Origin: Methanoculleus sediminis | GTDB taxonomy: Archaea > Halobacteriota > Methanomicrobia > Methanomicrobiales > Methanoculleaceae | Direction: 5' to 3' | DNA: 64,000 nucleotides | Assembly: GCF_001017125.1 (NCBI RefSeq) | Contig: NZ_JXOJ01000006.1 | Coordinates: forward strand, 1 to 64,000 | Shown: piece by piece, positions 1-8,787 of the stretch | Position numbering within the stretch: position 1 is the first letter of the stretch | Layout: the number at the start of each line of letters is the position of its first letter | The notes under the pieces: model-generated | Databases searched by the model: none | Told to the model about the DNA's origin: nothing | The model's input: the letters and a program-made list of their open reading frames with translations, nothing else | Position numbers and translations under genes: made by a program

Positions 1-45
1 CCACCCCCCTGCGTGGCGATACCAACTGGAAAGCCGTACATGGGA
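1..45 (-). repeat. Edge of a convergent-gap repeat element
   Basis: The first 45 bases carry TGGCGATA followed by a flank close to CTGGAAAGCCGTAC. This matches, in reverse orientation, the end of the repeat elements near 14.3, 25.7, 46.2, 52.5 and 60.5 kb. The element continues beyond the left edge. It lies just past the 3' end of the glucanotransferase gene, so its placement fits the rest of the family, although the gene on the far side cannot be seen. Confidence 0.6.
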
Positions 46-100
46 ATCACAAGAACAACGTTTCATGCCGCAATACTCACCGCCGATTCCCCGCCTTCCT

Positions 101-1597
101 TCACCCCCTCCCGTAGATCCCCGTCACCTCGGCGAACTCCCGCATGCTCTCTTCCCCTGCCTGGTCGGGCCGGAGCCGCCACTCCCAGTTCCCCTCCGTC
201 GTGCCCGGGCGGTTCATCCGCGCCTCCTCCCCGAGACCGAGGATGTCCTGCATCGGGACGATGACGGTATCGGCGGGGGAGAGCATCGCGAGACGGATGA
301 GGATCCGGTGTATCTCATCGCCGCTCACCGGTCCCCCGATGTAGCGGAACAGGAGGTTTTTCTGGTCGTCGGGGACCTCGCGCCCGAACCACCCCCGGAC
401 GGTGTTGTTGTCGTGCGTCCCCGTGTAGGCGACGGAACCTTCCGTGATGTTGTGGGGCGCATGGGGGTTCTGCGCGACGTCGCCGGAGAAGCCGAAGGTC
501 AGGATCTTCATCCCCGGGAACCCGAAATACGCCATCATCTCGTGGACGTCGGGAGTGATGTGGCCGAGGTCTTCGGCGATGATGGGAAGGCACGACCTGC
601 TCCGTGCAAGCAGGGTGAAGAGTTCCCTGCCGGGCGCGTCGACCCAGCGCCCGTTCCGTGCGGTCTCTTCACCGGCAGGCACCTCCCAGAACTGCACGAA
701 CCCCCGGAAGTGGTCGAGACGCAGCCGGTCGACGAGAGTGAGGGTGCGATCGATCCGGCTCTCCCACCACCCGAATCCCCGCTCCCGGTGCGCGTCCCAG
801 TTGTAGACCGGGTTCCCCCAGAGCTGCCCGTCATCGCTGAACATATCCGGAGGCACGCCCGCGACGGCGGTCGGTTTCTTCTGCTCGTCGAGTTTGAAGA
901 GCCCCGGGTTTGCCCAGAGGTCGACGCTGTCGTAGGTGAGGTAAAACGGGATGTCCCCGACGATCTGGAGATGGCGCATGCGGCAATGGTTCTTGAGCGT
1001 CTTCCACTGGCGGTCGAAGACGTACTGGAGGAACTTTTCCCGAAAGATCCGGTCGGCAAGTTCCGTGCCGTGCTTGTGCAGCGCCTCATCGTGCCGGTCC
1101 CGGATCCCTGCCGGCCAGTCTCCCCAGACCCTCCCGGAGAAACGCTCCCTGAGGGCCATGAAGATGGCATAGTCGTTGAGCCACGACGTGTTGTCGGCCG
1201 CGAAATCCTCGTAGCGAAAATCGGAGCCGCGTTCCTTGAACCGTTCGAACGCCGTATCGAAGAGGCCGTTCTTGTAGTCGAGAACCGCCCGGTAGTCGAC
1301 CCGATCCGCAGGAAAGTCGGGCGGGTTTGCGATATCCTCCGGGGCGAGGAGACCGTCCGCGACCATCTGCTCGGGGCTGATGAGCCAGGTGTTTCCGGCG
1401 AACGCCGAGGTGCTCTGGTAGGGTGAGTTGGCGAACACCGGGCACGTCGGGTTGAGGGGGAGGATCTGCCAGTAGCGCTGCCCGGCACGGCTGATAAGAT
1501 CCACGAACCGGTACGCCGCGGGCCCGAGATCGCCGATGCCGTACGGCGACGGAAGGGACGTGACATGCAGGAGAACCCCGCTGCTCCGCCGGTTCAT
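101..1597 (-). CDS. malQ: 4-alpha-glucanotransferase (amylomaltase, GH77)
   Basis: This 498-residue protein is a GH77 disproportionating enzyme that moves alpha-1,4-glucan segments between maltodextrins in the cytoplasm. The N-terminus (RRSSGVLLHVTSLPSPYGIG) is typical of the family. The three catalytic regions are visible: RLDHFRG near residue 295 (nucleophile Asp), IIAEDLG near 342 (acid Glu) and GTHDNNT near 396 (Asp). Length matches bacterial MalQ. It is the last gene of a five-gene minus-strand cluster and starts 13 nt after the preceding GH57 gene, so it probably recycles short glucans made by glycogen turnover. The ATG start gives the conserved N-terminus. Identification is firm; the preferred substrate is inferred. 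Confidence 0.95.
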   Translation of the reverse strand: MNRRSSGVLLHVTSLPSPYGIGDLGPAAYRFVDLISRAGQRYWQILPLNPTCPVFANSPYQSTSAFAGNTWLISPEQMVADGLLAPEDIANPPDFPADRVDYRAVLDYKNGLFDTAFERFKERGSDFRYEDFAADNTSWLNDYAIFMALRERFSGRVWGDWPAGIRDRHDEALHKHGTELADRIFREKFLQYVFDRQWKTLKNHCRMRHLQIVGDIPFYLTYDSVDLWANPGLFKLDEQKKPTAVAGVPPDMFSDDGQLWGNPVYNWDAHRERGFGWWESRIDRTLTLVDRLRLDHFRGFVQFWEVPAGEETARNGRWVDAPGRELFTLLARSRSCLPIIAEDLGHITPDVHEMMAYFGFPGMKILTFGFSGDVAQNPHAPHNITEGSVAYTGTHDNNTVRGWFGREVPDDQKNLLFRYIGGPVSGDEIHRILIRLAMLSPADTVIVPMQDILGLGEEARMNRPGTTEGNWEWRLRPDQAGEESMREFAEVTGIYGRG

Positions 1598-1610
1598 GCC
1601 GGCCTCCTCC

Positions 1611-3989
1611 CTACGTCACCCGCACGCCGAGGCATGCCGCCGCCCTCCCGAAGGCTTCTGTCCATCGTTTTGCACCCCTGTCACCCCGGCCGGCACGCTC
1701 CCGCATCTCCGCATAATGCCCGCGCATCCCGACGCAGATGTTCTGGCTCTCCCACAGAGCGAGCGGTAAAGGAAATACCTTTGCACACCCGACGATGCGG
1801 GAGACCTCTTCGAGCGGAGCGGGATCATCCGGTCGGGCCGCTGCCGCCCGGAGAGCACGCGTAATCCGCCTGCTCGCCGCCTCCACGAGGGCCGCGAGCT
1901 CGGGCTCGATGCTCCCCGCCTGCATCTCCCCCGCGAGCGCGAAAAACCGTCCGGAGTCGGGGCACCCTTCGTTGATCATCGCGAGCAGCCGCTCGGCGCG
2001 GGCGTGCGCCAGAAGGCGGGCGGCAGCTCCCGGCACGGGGATCCCGAGGTCGTCGAGCACCCCGATCAGCGCCGCCGCTTCAAGGTAGACCCGAGAGACG
2101 GCGTCCCCGATCCCGGGCGCGATCTCGCGGGCGATCGCCCACCGCTCCTCTTCGGAGAGATCGGGCGCGGTGTAGACCCGGGAGAAGGTTCCGGATACCG
2201 CCCCGGCCGGATCGGTGCTCTCCCGGACCGCCTCGAGCGCCTCGCCGCTCCCGGGCTCGCGCACACCGAGGACGACCCGGTCAAGCCCGTCAAAGACCGC
2301 GGCCGCATCGAATAACGCCTCTTCCCCCGTCGCCCGCGACCGCACCCTGACGGTCCCGAGGATACGGCGTTCTTTCGCGTTCAAGCGGTACGGCCAGTCT
2401 CCGGCGACGTCGTACAAACCCGACGCAGCCGCGGGGTGCTCGAGGCCGAAGAGCGCGTAGAGAGCGATCCCGCCTGCAATCCGGGGGAGGTCGACCGCCG
2501 CCGGCAGGACAAGGGCATCGTAGACATCCGCGCCGGTCGCGTACCCCGGCTCGTTCACCGGCGCACGGCGGAGGATCTCGATGAACGCCGGTTCGAGATC
2601 GATCCCGAGAACCTGCCGGGCAAGATCCATCGCCCGCTTCGCGTGCCGCATCACCTGGACGCTCCCGGGCTCCGTGATGTCGTCGAAGAACCAGCCGCAG
2701 CTCGCCTGCATCAGCATCGCCTGCCGCTCAATCTCAAGGAGGGAGAGCGCCCGCCACCGGCCTTCGGCATCGATGCCGCCGGGTGCGTGCCGGGAGAAGA
2801 ACGCCGCCACGCTCTCGTCCGACCACCGGCCGAGGACGAGACCGGCGGCGGCGTCGCGGGCCTCCGCGGGATCGCGGACGAGAGCCGCGATCGCCTCCTC
2901 CGACCGGGGGGCGAGAGCATCCCTGACCATGGCGATCGCCTCCCGGAGCGGGCACCGCCATGCCTGCGACCACCCCGGATGCGTCCCGCTGTGGCACCCG
3001 CACTCCCCGCGCCATCGCTCGATGCCGTGGGCGCAGCTCCACGACGTCTCCTCGCGGACGAGCGCCTCGTGCGTGGGCGGGTGAGCGGCGAGGTACTCGC
3101 CGTAGACCGTGAGGCGGATGTCGCGGCGCGCCTCGATTGCACGGAGACAGTAGGCGAGCGCCATCTCCCCGAACTCGCGGTGGTGGCCGTAAGTTTCCCC
3201 ATCCGTCGCGATATGCACGAGTTCGGGACGGTCTCTTCCCCGGGAGAACGCGCCTATCAGCCGCCCGGCAAACCGCCGCCCGTCGAAGAGCAGGTCGCCG
3301 AACGCGACGTCGCGGGCGATTGCCCCGTCGTAGAAGAAGACCGCGATGCTCCGGCCGGAGGGGAGGCGGCAGAGGTAGGGCATCTTCGTCTCGACCCTGC
3401 CGCCGGAGACGTCCGTCCAGCCCTCTTCCCCGATCGCCCGCACGCCTGCGGCCTGGTGGGGGGCGAGGATGGTGTACCGGATGCCTGCTGCCGCCATCAG
3501 ATCCAGCGACTCGAGATCGACCGCCGTCTCCGAAAGCCACATCCCTTCGGGCTCCCGGCCGAATCGTGACACAAAGTCGCGGATTCCCCAGGCAATCTGG
3601 GCCCGTTTGTCCCGCGGGGTTGCAAGCGGCATGATGACGTGGTTGTAGCAGCAGGCGATCGCGGACCCGTAGCCGCCGTAACGATCCCGGCTCTCGCGAT
3701 CCGCATCAAGAATCGCACCGTAGACCTCCGGGCGATGCCGCGCGAGCCAGGCAAAGAGCGTCGGGGCGGCCGTGAAACTGATCCTTGAATAGGTGTTCAC
3801 GATATCTTCGATCAGCCCGTCGGGATCGAGAATGCGTGCGGCGGTGTTCGGTGCGTAACACTCCGCGGTCACCCGCTCGTTCCAGTCGTGGTACGGCGCG
3901 GCGGAGCGCTGCACCCCGACCTCCCCGAGCCAGGGGTTCTCGCGCGGGGGCTGGTAGAAGTGACCGTGGATGCAGACGGCACGCTTCAC
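1611..3989 (-). CDS. GH57 family glycoside hydrolase (DUF3536 type)
   Basis: This 792-residue protein has the GH57 opening CIHGHFYQPPRENPW, a candidate nucleophile Glu in MWLSETAVD (near residue 155) and a second acidic motif in IATDGETYGHH (near 265). The long C-terminal half fits the DUF3536-type GH57 proteins, annotated as alpha-amylase or alpha-mannosidase relatives. No signal peptide is visible, so it should act in the cytoplasm. It sits 3 nt after glgB and 13 nt before malQ, which points to glycogen debranching or hydrolysis. The exact bond cleaved cannot be read from sequence. It is the second GH57 protein in the cluster and is much longer than the other. Confidence 0.85.
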   Translation of the reverse strand: MKRAVCIHGHFYQPPRENPWLGEVGVQRSAAPYHDWNERVTAECYAPNTAARILDPDGLIEDIVNTYSRISFTAAPTLFAWLARHRPEVYGAILDADRESRDRYGGYGSAIACCYNHVIMPLATPRDKRAQIAWGIRDFVSRFGREPEGMWLSETAVDLESLDLMAAAGIRYTILAPHQAAGVRAIGEEGWTDVSGGRVETKMPYLCRLPSGRSIAVFFYDGAIARDVAFGDLLFDGRRFAGRLIGAFSRGRDRPELVHIATDGETYGHHREFGEMALAYCLRAIEARRDIRLTVYGEYLAAHPPTHEALVREETSWSCAHGIERWRGECGCHSGTHPGWSQAWRCPLREAIAMVRDALAPRSEEAIAALVRDPAEARDAAAGLVLGRWSDESVAAFFSRHAPGGIDAEGRWRALSLLEIERQAMLMQASCGWFFDDITEPGSVQVMRHAKRAMDLARQVLGIDLEPAFIEILRRAPVNEPGYATGADVYDALVLPAAVDLPRIAGGIALYALFGLEHPAAASGLYDVAGDWPYRLNAKERRILGTVRVRSRATGEEALFDAAAVFDGLDRVVLGVREPGSGEALEAVRESTDPAGAVSGTFSRVYTAPDLSEEERWAIAREIAPGIGDAVSRVYLEAAALIGVLDDLGIPVPGAAARLLAHARAERLLAMINEGCPDSGRFFALAGEMQAGSIEPELAALVEAASRRITRALRAAAARPDDPAPLEEVSRIVGCAKVFPLPLALWESQNICVGMRGHYAEMRERAGRGDRGAKRWTEAFGRAAACLGVRVT

Positions 3990-3992
3990 TGG

Positions 3993-5948
3993 TCACGCCC
4001 CCTCGGGAAGAAAGACGACCACCCCGAGCGGGGGCAGGGTGAGCGGGAGCGAGCACGACCGGCCGTGTGCTGCAACCCGCTCCGCCTCCACACCGCCGAG
4101 GTTCCCGACACCGCTCCCGCCGTATTCTACCGCATCGCTGTTGAGCACCTCTTTCCAGAACCCGCCGAACGGGACGCCGACCCGGTAGTTGTAACGCGGC
4201 ACCGGGGTGAAGTTGCAGACGACCAGGACGACGTCGTCGGCCGACCGCCCCCGCCGCAGGTAGCTGACAACGCTCTTCTCGACGTCCGAGAAGTCGACCC
4301 ACTCGAACCCTGCCGGCTCGGCGTCCCGCTCGTGGAGGGCGGGCTCCCGCCGGTAGAGGCGGTTCAAGTCGGTAACCCACCGGAGGATCCCCTGGTGGGG
4401 GGCATACTGCAGGAGGTGCCACTCAAGCCCGGTCTCGTGGTTCCACTCCGACCACTGCCCGAACTCCCCGCCCATGAAGAGGAGTTTCTTGCCCGGGTGC
4501 GTGAACATATACCCATATAGGAGACGGAGGTTCGCCCGTTTCCGCCACTCGTCGCCGGGCATCTTCCCGACGAGCGCGCTCTTCTCGTGGACGACCTCGT
4601 CGTGCGAGAGGGGGAGGACATAACGCTCGGAGAACGCGTACCATATGCTGAACGTCAGGAGATCGGGCCGGTACTTCCGGAAGACCGGGTCGAGCGCGAA
4701 GTAGTCCAGCGCATCGTGCATCCAGCCCATGTTCCACTTCAGGTCGAACCCGAGCCCCCCGGTCGCGGTCGGGGCGGTCACCCCCGGCCATGCGGTCGCC
4801 TCTTCGGCGACGACGAGGACGTCCGGGAAGTTCGCGTGGACGGTGTCGTTCATCTTCCGCAGAAACGTCATCGCCTCGAGGTTCTCCCGCCCGCCGTAGA
4901 CGTTCGGCGTCCACTCCCCGGCGCTCCGGGCATAGTCGAGGTAGAGCATCGAGGAGACCGCGTCGACCCGGAGACCGTCCGCGTGGTAGCGCTCGAGCCA
5001 GAAGACGGCGCTGCTGATGAGAAACGACCTGACCTCGTTCCTCGCGAGGTTGAAGACGTAACTCTTCCACTCCGGGTGGTAGCGCCGGCCCGGAAGAGCG
5101 TGCTCGTAGAGGTAGGTGCCGTCGAAGTAAGAGAGGCCGTAACCGTCGGAAGGGAAGTGGGACGGCACCCAGTCGAGGATCACCCCGATCCCGCGCAGGT
5201 GGAGGTGCTCGACGAGGTGCATGAAGTCCTGCGGGGTGCCGTACCTGCTCGTGGGGGCGAAGTAGCCGAGCGTCTGGTAGCCCCAGGAGGCGTAGAGGGG
5301 GTGCTCCATGACCGGGAGGAACTCGACGTGCGTGAAACCGGCCTCGAGCAGGTGGTCGGCGAGTTCGGTTGCAAGCTCCCGGTAGCTCGTGCACCGTCTC
5401 TCCCCCTCCGGCATCCGCCACGAACCGAGATGAACCTCGTAGACGGATATGGGGGCGTCCGGGGTGTTCGCCTCCTCCCGGCAGCGCATCCACGACCGGT
5501 CGCGCCAGGCATAGGAAAGATCCCAGACGACGGACGCGGTCTTCGGCGGAACCTCCCAGAAGCGGGCGAACGGGTCGCCCTTCTCCACGCAGTAATCGCG
5601 GTACCTGCTCCTGATCTGATACTTGTAGAGCGCCCCCTGGCCGAGTTCCGGGACGAAACCTTCCCAGATGCCGGAGTTGTCGCCCCGCGCCGCGAGCGGG
5701 TGTTCGCCCGCCTTCCACCCGTTGAAGTCCCCGATGACCGAGACCTCCGCGGCGTTCGGCGCCCAGACGGAAAAGAACGTCCCCTGCACGCCGTCGGCGA
5801 CGGCGGGATGCGCTCCCAGCCTCTCGTAGAGGCGGGTGTGGTTCCCCTGCCGGAAGAGGTAGACGTCGTAGTCGGTGACGAGAGTCCCGGTCTTCGTGAT
5901 ATCGGGCAACGCCTGCTGCACGCTCTCACCCATCCCAGTCTTCATCAC
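3993..5948 (-). CDS. glgB: 1,4-alpha-glucan branching enzyme
   Basis: This 651-residue GH13 enzyme makes alpha-1,6 branches in glycogen. The N-terminal part (about residues 20-130) is a CBM48-like beta domain ([21 protein letters not shown]). The catalytic barrel follows, with [10 protein letters not shown] (nucleophile Asp), [12 protein letters not shown] (acid Glu) and [12 protein letters not shown] (third carboxylate). Length is typical for a GlgB with a short N-terminus. The start overlaps the 3' end of the upstream glycosyltransferase gene by about 20 nt. Further in-frame ATGs lie at codons 2 and 6, so the exact start is uncertain. Overlap with the synthase gene implies coordinated synthesis and branching. 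Confidence 0.95.
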   Translation of the reverse strand: MMKTGMGESVQQALPDITKTGTLVTDYDVYLFRQGNHTRLYERLGAHPAVADGVQGTFFSVWAPNAAEVSVIGDFNGWKAGEHPLAARGDNSGIWEGFVPELGQGALYKYQIRSRYRDYCVEKGDPFARFWEVPPKTASVVWDLSYAWRDRSWMRCREEANTPDAPISVYEVHLGSWRMPEGERRCTSYRELATELADHLLEAGFTHVEFLPVMEHPLYASWGYQTLGYFAPTSRYGTPQDFMHLVEHLHLRGIGVILDWVPSHFPSDGYGLSYFDGTYLYEHALPGRRYHPEWKSYVFNLARNEVRSFLISSAVFWLERYHADGLRVDAVSSMLYLDYARSAGEWTPNVYGGRENLEAMTFLRKMNDTVHANFPDVLVVAEEATAWPGVTAPTATGGLGFDLKWNMGWMHDALDYFALDPVFRKYRPDLLTFSIWYAFSERYVLPLSHDEVVHEKSALVGKMPGDEWRKRANLRLLYGYMFTHPGKKLLFMGGEFGQWSEWNHETGLEWHLLQYAPHQGILRWVTDLNRLYRREPALHERDAEPAGFEWVDFSDVEKSVVSYLRRGRSADDVVLVVCNFTPVPRYNYRVGVPFGGFWKEVLNSDAVEYGGSGVGNLGGVEAERVAAHGRSCSLPLTLPPLGVVVFLPEGA

Positions 5949-7095
5949 GGCCCGCCAGGGGGATGTCCCTGTAGACGCCGAGCATTCGTTCCGTGACGAC
6001 GCTCCACCGGAACCTGTCCATCACCTTTCTGCGCCCGGCTTTCCCGAGCCTCTGCATGTAGGCCGGATCGTCGATGAGGTGGCAGACTCCCCAGGCGATC
6101 GAGTCCGACCGGACGGGAACCTTGATCCCGTTTTTGAAGTTATCGATATTCTCGGCGAGCCCCCCGACGTCGGTCGCGACGACGCAACGCTCCGCGCTCC
6201 AGGCCTCCGTGAGGACGAGCCCGAACGGCTCGTTCCTGCTCGGGATGGCGACGAGGTCGCAGGCATTCAGGAGCCGGACATGCTCCTCGTCGGAGACGTA
6301 GCCGAGGAACTGCACGGGAAGACCGTTCGCCGCCCCTTCCAGGTAACTGCGCATATCCCCGGTGCCGGCGAAGAGAAACTGCACGTCCCAGCGTTTGGCC
6401 AGGATCTCGGGTATGGCCTGCAGCAGGAGGTCGGGCCCCTTCTGGTAGGTGAGGCGCCCGACGAAGAGGACGACGGGCGCGAGCGGGTGGATGCCGTAGT
6501 GTTTCTTCACCTCGCCCGGATCGACCCGGGCGCGGTAGGCATCGGGATCGATTCCGTTCGGGATGACGGCGATCTTCCACTCGGGGATGTTGTAGAGCCA
6601 CATCACCTCGGTCTTCGTCGAGTTGGAGACGGTCGTGACAGCCTTTGCGATGTAGCCCCCGTACCACTCCTTGCCCGATATCTCCTGGAACTCCCACCAG
6701 CCCCCGAAATTCCCCCCGTGCCGTCCGTACTCGGTGGAGTGGAATGAGAGAACGGTGTTCCTGTCGCGGAGAACGTGCATCGCCTCCACGAGATGCCAGT
6801 CGTGGAAATGGAGGATATCGAACGGCGGCGCGTCGTGAGCACGGAATGTGTCCACGAGCATGTTGCTCATCGTCCTGCAGTACTCGATGACGTTGTCGCC
6901 GTACGGCAGGCAGTAGTGGTAGTGCACGCCGTTGATCGTCGTATCGTCCCGTTCCCCCCGCGTGAAGAAGTGGACCTCGTGCCCCTTCAGGGCGAGACGC
7001 TCGGCGAGGTGGGTCGTCGCCGGCGCAAGGCCGCCCACCTTGAACGTGGAATGAAGCGATTCCCAGCAGAAGAACGCTATCTTAAGCGTTTCCAT
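5926..7095 (-). CDS. GT4 glycosyltransferase, probable glycogen synthase
   Basis: This 389-residue GT-B fold glycosyltransferase has an N-terminal glycine-rich acceptor loop ([20 protein letters not shown]) and a C-terminal nucleotide-sugar domain. The GT4 motif is clear: [19 protein letters not shown], with two Glu eight residues apart, followed by [11 protein letters not shown]. The opening resembles starch/glycogen synthases. Placement between a GH57 gene and glgB makes glucan synthesis the best reading. The donor (UDP- or ADP-glucose) cannot be determined. The gene overlaps the upstream GH57 gene by 19 nt and glgB by about 20 nt. Confidence 0.85.
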   Translation of the reverse strand: METLKIAFFCWESLHSTFKVGGLAPATTHLAERLALKGHEVHFFTRGERDDTTINGVHYHYCLPYGDNVIEYCRTMSNMLVDTFRAHDAPPFDILHFHDWHLVEAMHVLRDRNTVLSFHSTEYGRHGGNFGGWWEFQEISGKEWYGGYIAKAVTTVSNSTKTEVMWLYNIPEWKIAVIPNGIDPDAYRARVDPGEVKKHYGIHPLAPVVLFVGRLTYQKGPDLLLQAIPEILAKRWDVQFLFAGTGDMRSYLEGAANGLPVQFLGYVSDEEHVRLLNACDLVAIPSRNEPFGLVLTEAWSAERCVVATDVGGLAENIDNFKNGIKVPVRSDSIAWGVCHLIDDPAYMQRLGKAGRRKVMDRFRWSVVTERMLGVYRDIPLAGRDEDWDG

Positions 7096-8522
7096 AGCCT
7101 TTCAATCCTCTTCTGTATCATCGATCGAAGTTCTGCACGGTCGGAGACGCCCGAAACCTTCTTCGCCAGATTTTCGTCGCCGATGACGAGGTCGATCCAC
7201 CGGGAGAAATCTTCGCGCTCTACATGGTAGCGGATGACGTCGTCGGGGGCAAATTCGAGCATGTTCAGGAGTTCCTGCAGGCTGTGGGCGGCATAGCCGG
7301 CCGGCCGTTCGTGCGACGAGAAGTAGAACGCCTTCTCCGGCGGGACGCACCGGAGCGAGAGGACGGATTTCCGCGAGCGTGCGCCGGCTGCCGACCGTTC
7401 CTCGAGGTCGGAGAGAACCCGCATGAAGGAGGCGAAGTGGTCGTGGGTCGCCTGGTGGCTGACGGCGTGGAGCGGTTTCCCGCACGAAGCCGAGCGCATG
7501 GCCATTCTGCGGATATGGTCGGTATCGAGAAGGCACCGCCAGATGCCCCTGTCCGCGACCAGATCGCGGGCTTCCTCGAGCGCCTGAAGGGCGGACTGCT
7601 GCAGGATGGTTCTCTGCAGGCTCTCCGGTTTGGCCGTCTCCCCGATCTCCCCGTGCGCAGGGAAGTTTGCGGCATCCGATGGGCGCACGGTCTCTATCCC
7701 CTCCCCTGCGAGGGCGGCCGGGAGCGCCCGCAGGAACTCGAGGATGCCCGTCTCGGCCCCGATAGCGCCCCCGAAGACCCGGTAGTCGAGGAAGAGCGTG
7801 ACGCAGTCGCCGGGGGATACGGAGAGCCACTCCGCATACCGGTCGGCCATGAGCGGCCATTTGTCCCATCCCCGCCAGGGAAACCGGACGGCGATATCGT
7901 CGGCGAGATCGCAGTGGGTAACGATGACGGGAAGATCGCGGTAGGTGTATGTGTAGTTCGGGTCTCTCTCGAGAGCCGGCCCCTCGCCCCCCTCGATGAC
8001 GGCCGCCCTGATTCCGGCGTCATCGAGCACCTCCGCGGTGGCGGGGGTGATGGGATAATCGGTATGCGCAAACGTGGTCGGCACGACGGAGAAGTGTTCC
8101 TTCATCAGGTCGCGGTGCATGTGGAGTTCGGCCTCGAACTCCGCCATATCGGCAAACTGTCCGGCGACGCTGTGATAATAGGTCTGGGCGAGGACTTCGA
8201 CGCTGGAATGGGTGGCCGCGACGGTGAGATGGTCGAGCATCTCCGGGTACCACTCTTCGAGGTGCTCCACGATCGCCCCGGAGATGCTGATGGCGCAGGT
8301 AAACCCGCTATCAAGCAGATCGAGGAGGATCTCCGTTGCCGGCCGAAAAGAACGCTCGATGACATCTCCCAGGCTTTCCTTCATATCCGGATTAAAGTAC
8401 CTGTCTTTCGCGTCTTTCGTTCTCTTGACCGTACCTGGCCGAAATCCGGGATTGAGGTAACAGGGATAGTGGATATCGAATCCCAGACAGACCTTTGGTG
8501 GATTTGAGCCCTCGCCTGTCAT
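7077..8522 (-). CDS. GH57 alpha-amylase family protein
   Basis: This is the first gene of the glucan cluster. I start it at the ATG giving MTGEGSNPPKVCLGFDIHYP (481 residues), because GH57 homology begins there and a TATA box lies 23-30 bp upstream; the open frame extends 72 codons further without recognisable sequence. Visible GH57 features include FDIHYPCYLNPGF, AVIEGGEGPALERDPNYTY and LFLDYRVFGGAIGAETGI. It resembles the archaeal GH57 amylases (MJ1611 group). With GlgB, a GT4 synthase and MalQ downstream, a role in glycogen shortening or transfer is likely. There is no signal peptide. Whether it hydrolyses or transfers is unresolved. Confidence 0.85.
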   Translation of the reverse strand: MTGEGSNPPKVCLGFDIHYPCYLNPGFRPGTVKRTKDAKDRYFNPDMKESLGDVIERSFRPATEILLDLLDSGFTCAISISGAIVEHLEEWYPEMLDHLTVAATHSSVEVLAQTYYHSVAGQFADMAEFEAELHMHRDLMKEHFSVVPTTFAHTDYPITPATAEVLDDAGIRAAVIEGGEGPALERDPNYTYTYRDLPVIVTHCDLADDIAVRFPWRGWDKWPLMADRYAEWLSVSPGDCVTLFLDYRVFGGAIGAETGILEFLRALPAALAGEGIETVRPSDAANFPAHGEIGETAKPESLQRTILQQSALQALEEARDLVADRGIWRCLLDTDHIRRMAMRSASCGKPLHAVSHQATHDHFASFMRVLSDLEERSAAGARSRKSVLSLRCVPPEKAFYFSSHERPAGYAAHSLQELLNMLEFAPDDVIRYHVEREDFSRWIDLVIGDENLAKKVSGVSDRAELRSMIQKRIERLWKRLR

Positions 8523-8544
8523 CGGGGGTAGATGGCCGTTTCCG

Positions 8545-8552
8545 TATATAAA
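8545..8552 (-). promoter_or_regulatory. TATA box of the glucan cluster
   Basis: The minus strand reads TTTATATA 23-30 bp before the ATG at 8522, and no Shine-Dalgarno sequence precedes that ATG. At archaeal TATA-to-start spacing the mRNA would begin at or within a few bases of the ATG, so it is probably leaderless. Confidence 0.55.
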
Positions 8553-8787
8553 TGTCGTCGGCTCCGGGGCACCATCGATCCTCTCCGTCTCTCCCGGCTC
8601 CGATGCACCGACGGCGTGCGGGCGCCGTTCCGGCAGCCCATCAGAGCGGCACCCTGCCCGGGACGGCGTGGAAATGGCTGGATCTCCCGTGATGACGATG
8701 GTTCGGCGGGAGGTCGGGATTGCCGTCGTCCGGGCCAAAAGGTTCTAAAGCGACCTCTCCCGATCACCCTCCGGGAAGTGTGACTGC

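Noticed and set aside
65-1426. A 453-codon plus-strand frame opposite malQ
   Set aside because: It is antisense to a clear GH77 enzyme and shows no recognisable family.
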